Shown one piece after another: positions 1 to 6,495 of a stretch of DNA of 7,071 nt. The translations under genes and the position numbers were made by a program. The notes under the pieces were generated by a model that worked only from the letters and a program-made list of their open reading frames with translations, ran no database searches and was not told the DNA's origin. Every line of letters begins with the position of its first letter. The stretch's first letter is position 1. Source of the DNA: an uncultured Armatimonadota bacterium (lineage in GTDB: Bacteria; Armatimonadota; Armatimonadia; Armatimonadales; Armatimonadaceae); assembly GCA_903924445.1 (NCBI GenBank), contig CAIYBQ010000525.1, positions 1-7,071 on the forward strand, written 5' to 3'.

Positions 1-257
1 AGCTTGGCCATCCGGATCCGAGCCGCAAGGCAGCGGCGATTCGTGCTCTCCTTGATTACGAAGTAACGAGCAGCGACATCGCGACTGTGAAGACATTCGT
101 CACCGAAGCTCAGTTCAATTCGGTCAATCTTGCAGCCATCAGCTTCCTTGATAAGCACGACAAGGCTGGAAGCAAATCCGTGTTCGAAAAGGTGTTGACC
201 TTCAAGAATCGCAATCAGTCGATTGCGAATGCCGCGAAGAGGTCTCTCGGCAAGTAA
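1..257 (+). CDS. C-terminal end of a helical, possibly HEAT-repeat, protein (5' partial)
   Basis: The frame beginning at base 3 is open from the window edge to a TAA at 255-257 and gives 84 residues. The sequence is rich in Ala, Leu, Lys and Asp and has no Pro beyond the first few residues. It reads as successive amphipathic helices: one around KAAAIRALLDY, one around VNLAAISFLDK, and a final one around QSIANAAKRSLGK. This spacing resembles HEAT/armadillo-type scaffolds, but the fragment is too short to prove the family or a function. It reads on without a break from the edge, and the next start codon lies 1 nt after its stop, so it is probably the upstream member of an operon with the oxidoreductase. 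The coding call is fairly secure; the HEAT assignment is an inference. Confidence 0.6.
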   Translation, partial: LGHPDPSRKAAAIRALLDYEVTSSDIATVKTFVTEAQFNSVNLAAISFLDKHDKAGSKSVFEKVLTFKNRNQSIANAAKRSLGK

Positions 258-258
258 G

Positions 259-1254
259 GTGATCAAACCAGTCCGCTGGGGCGTGCTTGGGTGCGCCCGC
301 GTGTTTCAAAAACGGATGCTGCCAGCCTTTGCAGCATCCGAACATAACACGCTGACTGCGCTTGCAAGCCGGGATCACGATAAGGCTCAGTCTGTGGCCG
401 CTGCGAATGGAATTCCGTACGCATTCGGCGACTACGATGCGCTTCTGGCATGTGCGGACATCGATGCCGTTTATATCCCGCTGCCAAATGACATCCATGC
501 CGAGTACACCGAGCGCGCACTCCTTGCCGGGAAGCACGTGCTTTGTGACAAGCCTTTTACGCTGACCAGCGCGGATGCAAAACGCTGCGCGGCGCTTGCG
601 GATGCCCGTGGTCTGCGGATGATGGAAGGCTTTATGTATCGCCATCATCCGCAGCATATGTTTGTGCAGGGGCTGTTGCTCCGTGGTGATATTGGTGTCC
701 TTACCCGCATCGATTCGACATTTTGCTACACCGCGACGGTTGAGCATGCCGGAATTCGGTGGAATCCCGCACAGGGCGGCGGGGCGCTTTGGGATGTTGG
801 TGTCTACGGCATTAACCTTGCCCGGATGTACATGGGGGAGCCACAGAGTGTCTACTCCCGCTTGGCGATGCACACGGAGACCGGGGTTGACATCCATAAC
901 ACCGTGGTTTTGGACTACGCCGATGGACGTCACGCCATCTGCCACTCTGGCTTTGACCAGGCATTTTCCAGCACCGCGACGCTGACCGGGACGCTAGGTT
1001 CGATCACGCTTGAGCGGGCTTTTCAGGTTGGTGAGGCTGGCATCCGTGTCCGGTACCGCTCCAATGGTACTGATGATGTGCAAACCATGGAGTTTCCGTA
1101 CATCAACCAGTGGCAGCGTGAGCTGGATGACTTTGCGCTCAGCGTGCGGATCCCAGAAACGCCATTGGTTGGCGGGGAAAATGGCGTTGCTCAGAGTGTA
1201 GTGATGGATGCTGTGATTCGCTCGGCACAGTCTGGCCGGCGGGAGGAGATTTAG
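259..1254 (+). CDS. Gfo/Idh/MocA-family NAD(P)-dependent oxidoreductase
   Basis: A 331-residue cytoplasmic oxidoreductase of normal family length. Residues 1-120 form the Rossmann fold, with the dinucleotide loop in VRWGVLGCAR (residues 5-14) and a following strand with SRD at 37-39. YIPLPNDIHAEYT (72-84) and CDKPF (96-100) are the family's substrate and cofactor signature; Lys98 is the conserved catalytic-site lysine. EGFMYRHHPQH and the C-terminal-domain motif DVGVY (179-183, with Tyr at the usual acid/base position) place it nearest the dihydrodiol dehydrogenase / NADP-xylose dehydrogenase / glucose-fructose oxidoreductase branch. The substrate cannot be read from sequence. I chose GTG 259 because the Rossmann strand begins four residues later and it sits 1 nt after the preceding stop. 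ATG 229 and TTG 223 are also in frame but would overlap the upstream gene. No strong ribosome site is visible, so translational coupling is likely. CDKP replaces the more usual EKP. Confidence 0.9.
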   Translation: MIKPVRWGVLGCARVFQKRMLPAFAASEHNTLTALASRDHDKAQSVAAANGIPYAFGDYDALLACADIDAVYIPLPNDIHAEYTERALLAGKHVLCDKPFTLTSADAKRCAALADARGLRMMEGFMYRHHPQHMFVQGLLLRGDIGVLTRIDSTFCYTATVEHAGIRWNPAQGGGALWDVGVYGINLARMYMGEPQSVYSRLAMHTETGVDIHNTVVLDYADGRHAICHSGFDQAFSSTATLTGTLGSITLERAFQVGEAGIRVRYRSNGTDDVQTMEFPYINQWQRELDDFALSVRIPETPLVGGENGVAQSVVMDAVIRSAQSGRREEI

Positions 1255-1255
1255 C

Positions 1256-1900
1256 ATGCCACTTCCTCCAGGTGTTGGCGAAGGGCTTTTGCTCGGCATC
1301 ACGGTGCTCGTTGGAGCCTTTGTGATACTGCGTATCCGGCGCCGAAAAGCCTTTACCGCGGTGGTTAGTGCGGATCTTCCGCAGTGGCCAAGCACGCAGT
1401 CGATCACTGCGACGCTTCGTCGTCAGTGGCGCGATACGGCTCAGGACCTCCCGATGGTCGAGCTGAATGTTTTTGGGAAGTCGATCACCGCGTGTCCCGT
1501 TGACACCGCCGAGAATCTGGCCACGTATAGCACATCCACGGGGAAATCGATTGACATCGTGCTCTACGGACTTTGTACATTGTCCGAGGGCGGCATCCGG
1601 GCAGCGGAACACCTCATCCGCGACATCGATGTCGTCTCTCCCCCCGATAACTTTGTCTGCATCGTGTCCGTGCAAACCGCGGTGAACGATACCTTTGTGG
1701 TTGCGGAAACGCGCGGGGCCCGCGATGAGGCCTGGGGGCAGCTGCCTCTCAGGGTTTACCGGGCGATTGTCCTCCGCGGGACGCGCGGCGGTGATGTTAC
1801 CGTTGACCTAGCTGTCCCGGCGGATGGCACGCCAACATGGCCTGGCGGGACATTTGTACATGGCAGCGTGCGCTGGTTCTGCCGCATCGCGAGTGTCTAA
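1256..1900 (+). CDS. single-span membrane-anchored protein of unknown family
   Basis: A 214-residue protein that I do not recognise. Residues 10-25 form one hydrophobic segment (GLLLGITVLVGAFVIL), followed at once by a basic cluster RIRRRK (26-31). By the positive-inside rule the bulk of the chain should lie in the cytoplasm behind an N-terminal anchor. The remaining ~180 residues look like a mixed alpha/beta globular domain with strand-like stretches around IDIVLYGLCTL, FVCIVSVQTAVNDTFVVAETR and VRWFCRIASV. I see no catalytic motif. The ATG lies 1 nt after the oxidoreductase stop and has a strong Shine-Dalgarno run, GGGAGG at 1241-1246, inside the end of that gene, so the two are almost certainly co-transcribed. 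A role alongside the oxidoreductase is inference only. The gene ends 3 nt before the stop of a convergent gene, with no terminator hairpin seen. Confidence 0.8.
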   Translation: MPLPPGVGEGLLLGITVLVGAFVILRIRRRKAFTAVVSADLPQWPSTQSITATLRRQWRDTAQDLPMVELNVFGKSITACPVDTAENLATYSTSTGKSIDIVLYGLCTLSEGGIRAAEHLIRDIDVVSPPDNFVCIVSVQTAVNDTFVVAETRGARDEAWGQLPLRVYRAIVLRGTRGGDVTVDLAVPADGTPTWPGGTFVHGSVRWFCRIASV

Positions 1901-1903
1901 TGG

Positions 1904-2200
1904 TCAGGATGATTTGAGGAGGGCGTCTGCGATGTCTTCCCATTCATCCTCAAGGGAGACTGTCGCCACGGGCTCCCCGGCTTTGCGGTACCAGTAAGCG
2001 GCATTCATGGCATCCCCTTCCTTACGGTGGAGGTAGGCGTGCACCCAAGAGCCTGCTTTTGAGTGGTCATCCAGAAGGAGGTCATGCGCTCCTGTCCAGC
2101 TTCCGCGTCGGTCGGCGCCGAGGGATTGGAGGGCGTTTGAGTAGTGATCCAACGTTGCTCCGGTGTCGCAGGCTTGTTTGAAGAGGGTGAGTGATGTCAT
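1904..2200 (-). CDS. conserved hypothetical protein (WVHAYLHRKEGD family)
   Basis: A 98-residue soluble protein. Its core, WVHAYLHRKEGD (residues 52-63) then NAAYWYRKAGEP (66-77), followed by an acidic tail around SLEDEWEDI (82-90), matches from memory a small conserved hypothetical family found in many bacteria. That family has no established function. The helix-turn-helix pairing with small and aromatic residues is TPR/Sel1-like, so a protein-binding role is possible. The frame is open further upstream to 2350, but that part overlaps the divergent ilvA gene. I chose the ATG at 2198-2200 because the recognisable protein starts there (MTSLTLFKQA). An in-frame ATG at 2237-2239 would add 13 residues. 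Neither start has a clear Shine-Dalgarno. It is divergent from ilvA (61 nt apart) and convergent with the membrane-protein gene (3 nt apart). Confidence 0.75.
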   Translation of the reverse strand: MTSLTLFKQACDTGATLDHYSNALQSLGADRRGSWTGAHDLLLDDHSKAGSWVHAYLHRKEGDAMNAAYWYRKAGEPVATVSLEDEWEDIADALLKSS

Positions 2201-2261
2201 TACTGGCCGTTTCAGGTTATGAATTGCTTTGTGCCTCATAATATACGATGAGGGAAATTGC
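2201..2261. promoter_or_regulatory. divergent intergenic region with AT-rich promoter-like core
   Basis: These 61 nt separate the starts of the 98-residue gene (leftward) and ilvA (rightward). The core ATAATATA at 2238-2245 is nearly self-complementary. It offers a CATAAT-type -10 on the + strand (2237-2242) and a TATTAT-type -10 on the - strand (2243-2238), so it could serve both genes. I find no convincing -35 hexamer at proper spacing on either strand. TGAGGG at 2249-2254 is a good Shine-Dalgarno for the ilvA ATG (7-nt spacing) and settles that start. There is no room for a peptide attenuator. The promoter call is an inference from composition. Confidence 0.35.
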
Positions 2262-3491
2262 ATGATCCGACTCGACACGATTAAGGCTGTGTATGACCGT
2301 GATGTTCGCCCATTTGTTCGCGAGACACCGGTGTACCGAGGCCGTGGCATAGCTACATTTGCGGAGTGTAATGACCTCTATTTCAAAATGGAGAACCTCC
2401 AGCGAACAGGCTCGTTCAAGATTCGCGGTGGGTGTGCACGGGTGGCGATGCTCACCGATGCGGAGCGTAAGCGCGGTGTTGTCACGGCATCGGCGGGTAA
2501 CCATGCGCAGGGGCTGGCCTTAGCGAGCAGCGAAGCCCGGGTTCCGTGCCGTGTGGTGATGCCACGGATGGCCAGTAATGCCAAGGTCGAGGCAACGCGT
2601 AGCTACGGTGCGGATGTTATTCTCGACGGTGAAAATTTTGATGAGGCTGTCGCTATCGCAAAGGGTATCGCCGAAGCGGAGGGGCGGGTTTTTGTGTCCG
2701 CGTACGATGACGATGGCATTATCACGGGACAGGGCTCCATCGGTGTCGAATTGCTGGAGCAGCTCCCGGATGTCGACACCGTCATCATCCCGATTGGTGG
2801 CGGCGGCCTTTTCGCGGGAGTGTCCTGCGCCCTCAAGGAGGCAAAGCCGGGTCTGCGTGTGATTGGTGTGCAGGCGGAAGGCGCGGATGCGGCAGCGCGT
2901 TCCTTCAAAGCGGGGCATCTCGTTCCACGCAAGCTGGCCGTAGACACAATCGCCGATGGCATCGCGATCAAAGCGCCAAGTGAGCGGACATTTAGGTATA
3001 TCCAGCGCTACGCGGATGATGTTGTTACGGTCTCCGATGATGCGATTGCGCAGGCGATTTTGTTGCTTCTAACGCGGATGAAGGTGCTAGTAGAGCCAAG
3101 CGGCGCAGCCAGTTTGGCAGCACTTCTTGAGCACAAAGGACTTGGACAGGGACGTACGATTTGTCTGCTTTGTGGCGGCAATATGGACCTCAAGCTGCTG
3201 GCAGACATTATTGAGCGCGGGATGATTCGGCAGGGCCGCTATCTCCACATCTTCACGGCGGTCAAGGATAAGCCCGGCGGGCTTGCAGGTCTGCTTGATG
3301 CCGTTGCATCCGTGGGGGGCAATATCATGAATGTCGAGCATAACCGGCTGGCATCCGATGTTCGCTACGGCGCAACGGGTGTCGAGCTCTTGGTTGAGAC
3401 GCGTGGCGCTGAGCATGCGTCCACGATTACACGGTACTTGATTGAACAGGGTTACCCCGTGCGGCCGATTGACCATGTGGGGATTCAGTAG
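2262..3491 (+). CDS. ilvA: threonine ammonia-lyase (threonine dehydratase), medium form with ACT domain
   Basis: A 409-residue cytoplasmic PLP enzyme that deaminates L-threonine to 2-oxobutanoate and ammonia, the first committed step to isoleucine or a threonine-degradation step. The fold-type II PLP domain covers about residues 1-320. SFKIRGG (51-57) holds the Schiff-base Lys53, SAGNHAQG (77-84) binds the substrate carboxylate, the GGGGL loop (179-183) holds the PLP phosphate, and EPSGAA (278-283) and CGGN (304-307) complete the site. A single ACT domain (about 327-405, with DKPGGLAGLLDAV) follows. One ACT domain and ~400 residues fit the medium form rather than the longer E. coli IlvA with two ACT-like domains. 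Isoleucine or valine control through ACT is likely but not visible here. The ATG is set by the TGAGGG ribosome site. The gene is followed by an intrinsic terminator, so it appears monocistronic. Biosynthetic versus catabolic use cannot be decided from the sequence. Confidence 0.95.
   Translation: MIRLDTIKAVYDRDVRPFVRETPVYRGRGIATFAECNDLYFKMENLQRTGSFKIRGGCARVAMLTDAERKRGVVTASAGNHAQGLALASSEARVPCRVVMPRMASNAKVEATRSYGADVILDGENFDEAVAIAKGIAEAEGRVFVSAYDDDGIITGQGSIGVELLEQLPDVDTVIIPIGGGGLFAGVSCALKEAKPGLRVIGVQAEGADAAARSFKAGHLVPRKLAVDTIADGIAIKAPSERTFRYIQRYADDVVTVSDDAIAQAILLLLTRMKVLVEPSGAASLAALLEHKGLGQGRTICLLCGGNMDLKLLADIIERGMIRQGRYLHIFTAVKDKPGGLAGLLDAVASVGGNIMNVEHNRLASDVRYGATGVELLVETRGAEHASTITRYLIEQGYPVRPIDHVGIQ
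3471..3490 (+). repeat. 20-bp direct repeat, copy 1 (last codons of ilvA)
   Basis: GACCATGTGGGGATTCAGTA spans the final codons of ilvA (DHVGIQ plus the first two bases of its stop). It recurs exactly at 3579-3598, 108 nt downstream on the same strand and in the same frame. Confidence 0.95.
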
Positions 3492-3513
3492 TTGTGAATG
3501 TTGACGTTGCTGT

Positions 3514-3557
3514 CTACTGGTCTCACCGCTGAGGAGAGTAGTTTTTATTTTTCTTTT
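3514..3557 (+). terminator. Rho-independent terminator after ilvA
   Basis: A hairpin begins 22 nt after the ilvA stop. The outer stem pairs CTACT (3514-3518) with AGTAG (3537-3541). A 2x2 internal loop follows (GG/AG), and the inner stem pairs TCTCA (3521-3525) with TGAGG (3530-3534, one G-T wobble) around the loop CCGC. The 3' arm runs directly into a T-rich tract, TTTTTATTTTTCTTTT (3542-3557). Position and shape fit an intrinsic terminator isolating ilvA from the next operon. Confidence 0.85.
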
Positions 3558-3598
3558 GATGTGAACAGGCAGTGAGTCGACCATGTGGGGATTCAGTA
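3556..3598 (+). pseudogene. degenerate duplicate of the ilvA 3' end
   Basis: Beyond the exact 20-mer, similarity to ilvA extends upstream. TTGATGTGAACAGG at 3556-3569 matches TTGATTGAACAGG at 3438-3450 with one inserted base. The stretch between that block and the 20-mer is 11 nt shorter here (9 nt against 20 nt). The segment thus looks like a decayed copy of the last ~53 bp of ilvA, carrying an indel and ending in its own stop (VDHVGIQ then TAA). It has no start and no coding capacity of its own. It could be a remnant of a tandem ilvA duplication or the far side of an old insertion at the gene's 3' end. The exact repeat is observed; its origin is inferred. Confidence 0.55.
3579..3598 (+). 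repeat. 20-bp direct repeat, copy 2 (downstream of the terminator)
   Basis: An exact copy of the last 20 bases shared with the end of ilvA, here ending in TAA instead of TAG. It lies beyond the ilvA terminator in otherwise non-coding sequence. Confidence 0.95.
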
Positions 3599-3677
3599 AC
3601 GAGCATCCCTTCCTACCAAACCTTAACACAACCAAATCGATAGCAACGCAGGTGAACTTATTCCAACCCTCCAGCGG

Positions 3678-3683
3678 TATACT
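3678..3683 (+). promoter_or_regulatory. -10 box (TATACT) directly before the 652-residue gene
   Basis: TATACT ends 9 nt before the ATG at 3693, so transcription would start at about 3690-3692 and leave almost no 5' leader. No convincing -35 hexamer or Shine-Dalgarno is seen between 3599 and 3692. A promoter is expected here because a terminator closes the preceding gene. The remaining ~80 nt back to the repeat contain nothing else I can recognise. Confidence 0.5.
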
Positions 3684-3692
3684 CCGTAGGCC

Positions 3693-5651
3693 ATGAAATG
3701 CGACAATGTGACGAGCGACCTGCTACAGCCCATCGTGGCTGCCGGCCGACCCGTGCACTTGCTCGCCCTCGGACAGACCGTTTTTTGGGATGAACCGACG
3801 AAAGCCGGTATCCTTGCCCGCATCAAAAACACCACCCCGGGCGTGACTGTCACCGTCGGTATCCACGATACCGACTACTTCGCAAAAGCATCCCAGCATC
3901 CAAAAATCGATGTATCCCAGCCCTATGCCATTCTTGGTCACGATGACTGGATGACCCGCGGGCTTTGGTCTGCCGCCGGTGAGCTTCACCGCCTCTTTGG
4001 CTCCGAGGATCCGCCACTCCTATCCGAACTTTCGGGTAAAGGCGGCGTGTCGATTCACGCTGTTCGGAGTACCGCAGCAAATTCAGATGCGACATTGTCA
4101 AGCCTTACGGCGGCCGATGGCTGGACGGGTATCGTCCAAACTGGATGGAAAAAGGTCACCGTCCGGGATGTTAAGCTCTCTGGAATCCTTCCCTACCTAA
4201 TCGAGCAGCTGACGGCAACGCTTCAGGCAAGCGAGGCGTGTGTTGATGATGCATCCTCAGAGATACGCCTCCAGCTCATCGCGTGGGTTGAGGCATTCGC
4301 CGCTGCAAATCCCGGCGCAAAGCTTGCTGACCTCTATGCCGACATCCTCCCGAGACTCCACGCCCGCGTAAATGGCAGTCATGTGATTGACCACGTGACG
4401 CGAACCAGTGAGCTCCTTGCGATTTCAACCGACACCGCGGGTCTTCCGCGCTTCGCGCTCCTTGCGCTTTTCTTGCATCCTGAGACATTCCGCCAGGCTG
4501 CGGCTGCGTACGATGCGGCACTTGATGGCGCAGACATGTATCCGCTTTCTCAGTTTGGGGATGGTGCGACGCCATTTGATGTCTGTGTTCCGGGCAAGGG
4601 TCGCGGGACGTTGTTTGTCCATTCCGACCGGATTGAAATTGACTTTGATGTCCGTGAAACCATTTATGGCTCTGTTTGTAACACCCATCAGCTGGCCGAG
4701 ATTCTAGAAGCAGCCGGATACGAAGACAGCTGTATTGTTGGGAAGGCCGTCGCGCTACTCCCGATGCTGGGTGCTGAATACACAATTGCTTTCCACGAGG
4801 GAGCAAGCGGTTACTCGCATTTGTCATCGAGGTTTGTCGCTAATATCCGTGCCGCGGGTCTCCCGCTGCCGGAGCAATACCCAATCATTCGCATCGGCTT
4901 GGATGCCTGGTCTGCTCTCAGCGCCGCGCCGCCGGTTACCTTCAAACTTCCCGCACCACTTGCGCAGGCTGTTGGCCGACCAAGCATTGATGCGGATGAC
5001 ATCGCGCTCTGCTGGAACAAAGCCCTTTCCTGGGAAACAGCAAGGCTTAGCGAGCTCAAGGTCATTCGCTCACCACGTGCACTTGCAAACCACCTAGCCG
5101 GTAGCGAAGGGCAACCTTGGTGTACGCATTACAAGCGCCTTACCGAAATCGATGAAGCAATCATGGCACACGCGGAGGCAACACAGCCAGAGCGGGATTC
5201 GATTGCGAAGATGCGCGGGGATCTACACACCTTGCGTCAGCAGCGGACACGGCTGGAAGCTGAAAAAGGTGCCGATTTCCGTGCGCGCGGCGGTGTGCTG
5301 GACACGGCGATTGTAGCCTTACGGGCATCCACATTTGATGTACCACTCGCCGCATTAGATACCAATATCCACGCTTTGCATTTGGCTCGCCGGGCTGCGC
5401 GTCGTGCGTTGCGGTTAGTCGAAAATTCTGCGGATGTCAAAGCGCTGCGCGCTGAGAGAGCACAATTGGTCGGGACGTTTGAGACCCGCCGGGCCGAGCT
5501 CGCAGCCAATGCGCTCCGTGTTATTCATGGCCTCCCGCACGCTGGCGCCCGCCCGAGCAGCTGGTGGTTCCCCCTTGTTGATCCAAGCGGTGCCTGGTAC
5601 CGGAAAATGATTTCGGATGCCACACTGCGCCTCGAGGCGCTGGAGCCCTAA
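3693..5651 (+). CDS. large cytoplasmic protein of unknown family
   Basis: A 652-residue protein with no signal peptide or membrane span; I do not recognise the family. Residues 18-65 have a Rossmann-like rhythm: strand PVHLLALG, a helix after WDEP, strand VTVTVGIHDTDYF. The acidic/His patches HDTDYF (58-63) and GHDD (82-85) could bind metal or a nucleotide sugar, but no known active-site signature fits. A central region holds helices (about 190-222) and a beta-rich stretch starting near GRGTLFVHSD (303-312). The C-terminal part has a charged heptad-like helix (about 500-525, RGDLHTLRQQRTRLEAEK) and an Arg-rich helix (about 556-608). It ends in a distinctive aromatic tail, SSWWFPLVDPSGAWYRKM (622-639). 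A clean ORF of this length with composition like its neighbours argues strongly that it is real. The ATG follows a -10 box closely and lacks a ribosome site, so it may be leaderless. dapF starts 5 nt after its stop. Confidence 0.85.
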   Translation: MKCDNVTSDLLQPIVAAGRPVHLLALGQTVFWDEPTKAGILARIKNTTPGVTVTVGIHDTDYFAKASQHPKIDVSQPYAILGHDDWMTRGLWSAAGELHRLFGSEDPPLLSELSGKGGVSIHAVRSTAANSDATLSSLTAADGWTGIVQTGWKKVTVRDVKLSGILPYLIEQLTATLQASEACVDDASSEIRLQLIAWVEAFAAANPGAKLADLYADILPRLHARVNGSHVIDHVTRTSELLAISTDTAGLPRFALLALFLHPETFRQAAAAYDAALDGADMYPLSQFGDGATPFDVCVPGKGRGTLFVHSDRIEIDFDVRETIYGSVCNTHQLAEILEAAGYEDSCIVGKAVALLPMLGAEYTIAFHEGASGYSHLSSRFVANIRAAGLPLPEQYPIIRIGLDAWSALSAAPPVTFKLPAPLAQAVGRPSIDADDIALCWNKALSWETARLSELKVIRSPRALANHLAGSEGQPWCTHYKRLTEIDEAIMAHAEATQPERDSIAKMRGDLHTLRQQRTRLEAEKGADFRARGGVLDTAIVALRASTFDVPLAALDTNIHALHLARRAARRALRLVENSADVKALRAERAQLVGTFETRRAELAANALRVIHGLPHAGARPSSWWFPLVDPSGAWYRKMISDATLRLEALEP

Positions 5652-5656
5652 CCCGG

Positions 5657-6457
5657 ATGCCGCTTGACATCCCGTTTCACAAAATGCACGGCATCGGAAA
5701 TGACTTTGTCGTTGTAGATGCCAGCGATTTCGCGCACATCCCATCGCAATCCCAGCCCGACAGAGTCCGGCAGCTCTGTGACCGCCACACTGGCATCGGT
5801 GCCGATGGTCTCCTGACCTACACCCCAAAACCCGATGGGTTGGATTTTTGTATCTTCAATGCGGATGGTTCCCGCGACACGATGTGTGGAAATGGCCTCC
5901 GCTGCGTTGTTTTGCTTCTTGCGGGAAGTGGACGCATACCGGTAAAGGGAATCGCGAGGACAGATTCTGGCGATGTCCGCTACACCTATCTTGGGGGAAC
6001 GCAGGTCATGCTTCAGCTGCCTGCGCCTCAGGAGTTCCACGCGCCGATTACCCTTGGTGACAACACATTTTCCTGCATCAATACTGGCAGTCCGCATGCC
6101 GTCGTTTTGTTGCCTGAAAGTCATGGACCGAATCCAGTGACATTTGAAGCGGCCAGCTGTGATTTGGAAAACCATGATGACTTCCCGGATGGCATCAGTA
6201 CGAACTGGGTCTGGCGCGATGATGCCGGTGAGTTCCACTTACGGACATGGGAGCGCGGCGTTGGGGAAACCCTTGCCTGCGGAACGGGCACATGTGCCGC
6301 TGGGATTGCCATTATCAATGCATTTCCAGATGAAAACACGGTTGAACTCACATCCGAAGGTGGCACCTTAACCGTCACCTGGGGTGGACACCCTGAGGAT
6401 GCTATCTATTTGTCCGGGCCTGCCACACATGTGATGCAGGGTGTCGTCACGTTATAA
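5657..6457 (+). CDS. dapF: diaminopimelate epimerase
   Basis: A 266-residue cytoplasmic enzyme that interconverts LL- and meso-diaminopimelate, the step before lysine and the source of the peptidoglycan cross-linking residue. It is cofactor-free and uses two cysteines. Both are present: Cys77 in NADGSRDTMCGNGLRC (68-83) and Cys208 in ACGTGTCAAG. The N-terminal signature FHKMHGIGNDF (7-17), GIGADGL (46-52), and ERGVGET (199-205) with its conserved Glu also match, in two similar halves as expected. The length is close to the usual ~270-275. The ATG lies 5 nt after the preceding stop, with only a weak GGAG (5642-5645) at long spacing, so translation may be coupled to the 652-residue gene and the two are probably one transcript. 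No terminator hairpin follows in the 38 nt before the next gene. Identification is very secure. Confidence 0.97.
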   Translation: MPLDIPFHKMHGIGNDFVVVDASDFAHIPSQSQPDRVRQLCDRHTGIGADGLLTYTPKPDGLDFCIFNADGSRDTMCGNGLRCVVLLLAGSGRIPVKGIARTDSGDVRYTYLGGTQVMLQLPAPQEFHAPITLGDNTFSCINTGSPHAVVLLPESHGPNPVTFEAASCDLENHDDFPDGISTNWVWRDDAGEFHLRTWERGVGETLACGTGTCAAGIAIINAFPDENTVELTSEGGTLTVTWGGHPEDAIYLSGPATHVMQGVVTL

Positions 6458-6484
6458 GCCATCGTCTATTGGTTCCGTTCGGAG

Positions 6485-6490
6485 TATGAT
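6485..6490 (+). promoter_or_regulatory. -10 box (TATGAT) directly before the exported TPR gene
   Basis: TATGAT ends 5 nt before the ATG at 6496, so the predicted transcription start falls on or beside the start codon. No Shine-Dalgarno and no properly spaced -35 is visible in 6458-6484. The arrangement copies the TATACT box at 3678-3683. Confidence 0.45.
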
Positions 6491-6495
6491 GGACC

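Noticed and set aside
202..945. Long open frame on the - strand opposite the oxidoreductase
   Set aside because: It lies entirely antisense to a clear Gfo/Idh gene, its translation is rich in Arg, His and Cys with no family resemblance, and it has no ribosome site.
1896..1910. Bidirectional terminator between the convergent genes
   Set aside because: The stops are 3 nt apart, and I see no hairpin with T-tracts around them.
2201..2350. Upstream extension of the 98-residue gene's frame
   Set aside because: The added 50 residues overlap ilvA on the other strand and look non-native (many Arg, Thr, Ser). The conserved protein starts at ATG 2200.
3492..3692. Possible small RNA gene, tRNA or short ORF between ilvA and the next gene
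   Set aside because: I found no tRNA cloverleaf or conserved RNA motif. The hairpin is explained as a terminator, and short frames there are broken by stops.
4276..4827. 183-codon open frame on the - strand inside the 652-residue gene
   Set aside because: Its translation is full of Arg, Gln, His and Ser, as expected of an antisense shadow in GC-rich coding DNA. The sense frame is much longer and protein-like.
5648..6238. 196-codon open frame on the - strand across dapF
   Set aside because: It is antisense to an unmistakable dapF with both catalytic cysteines, and no domain is recognisable in it.
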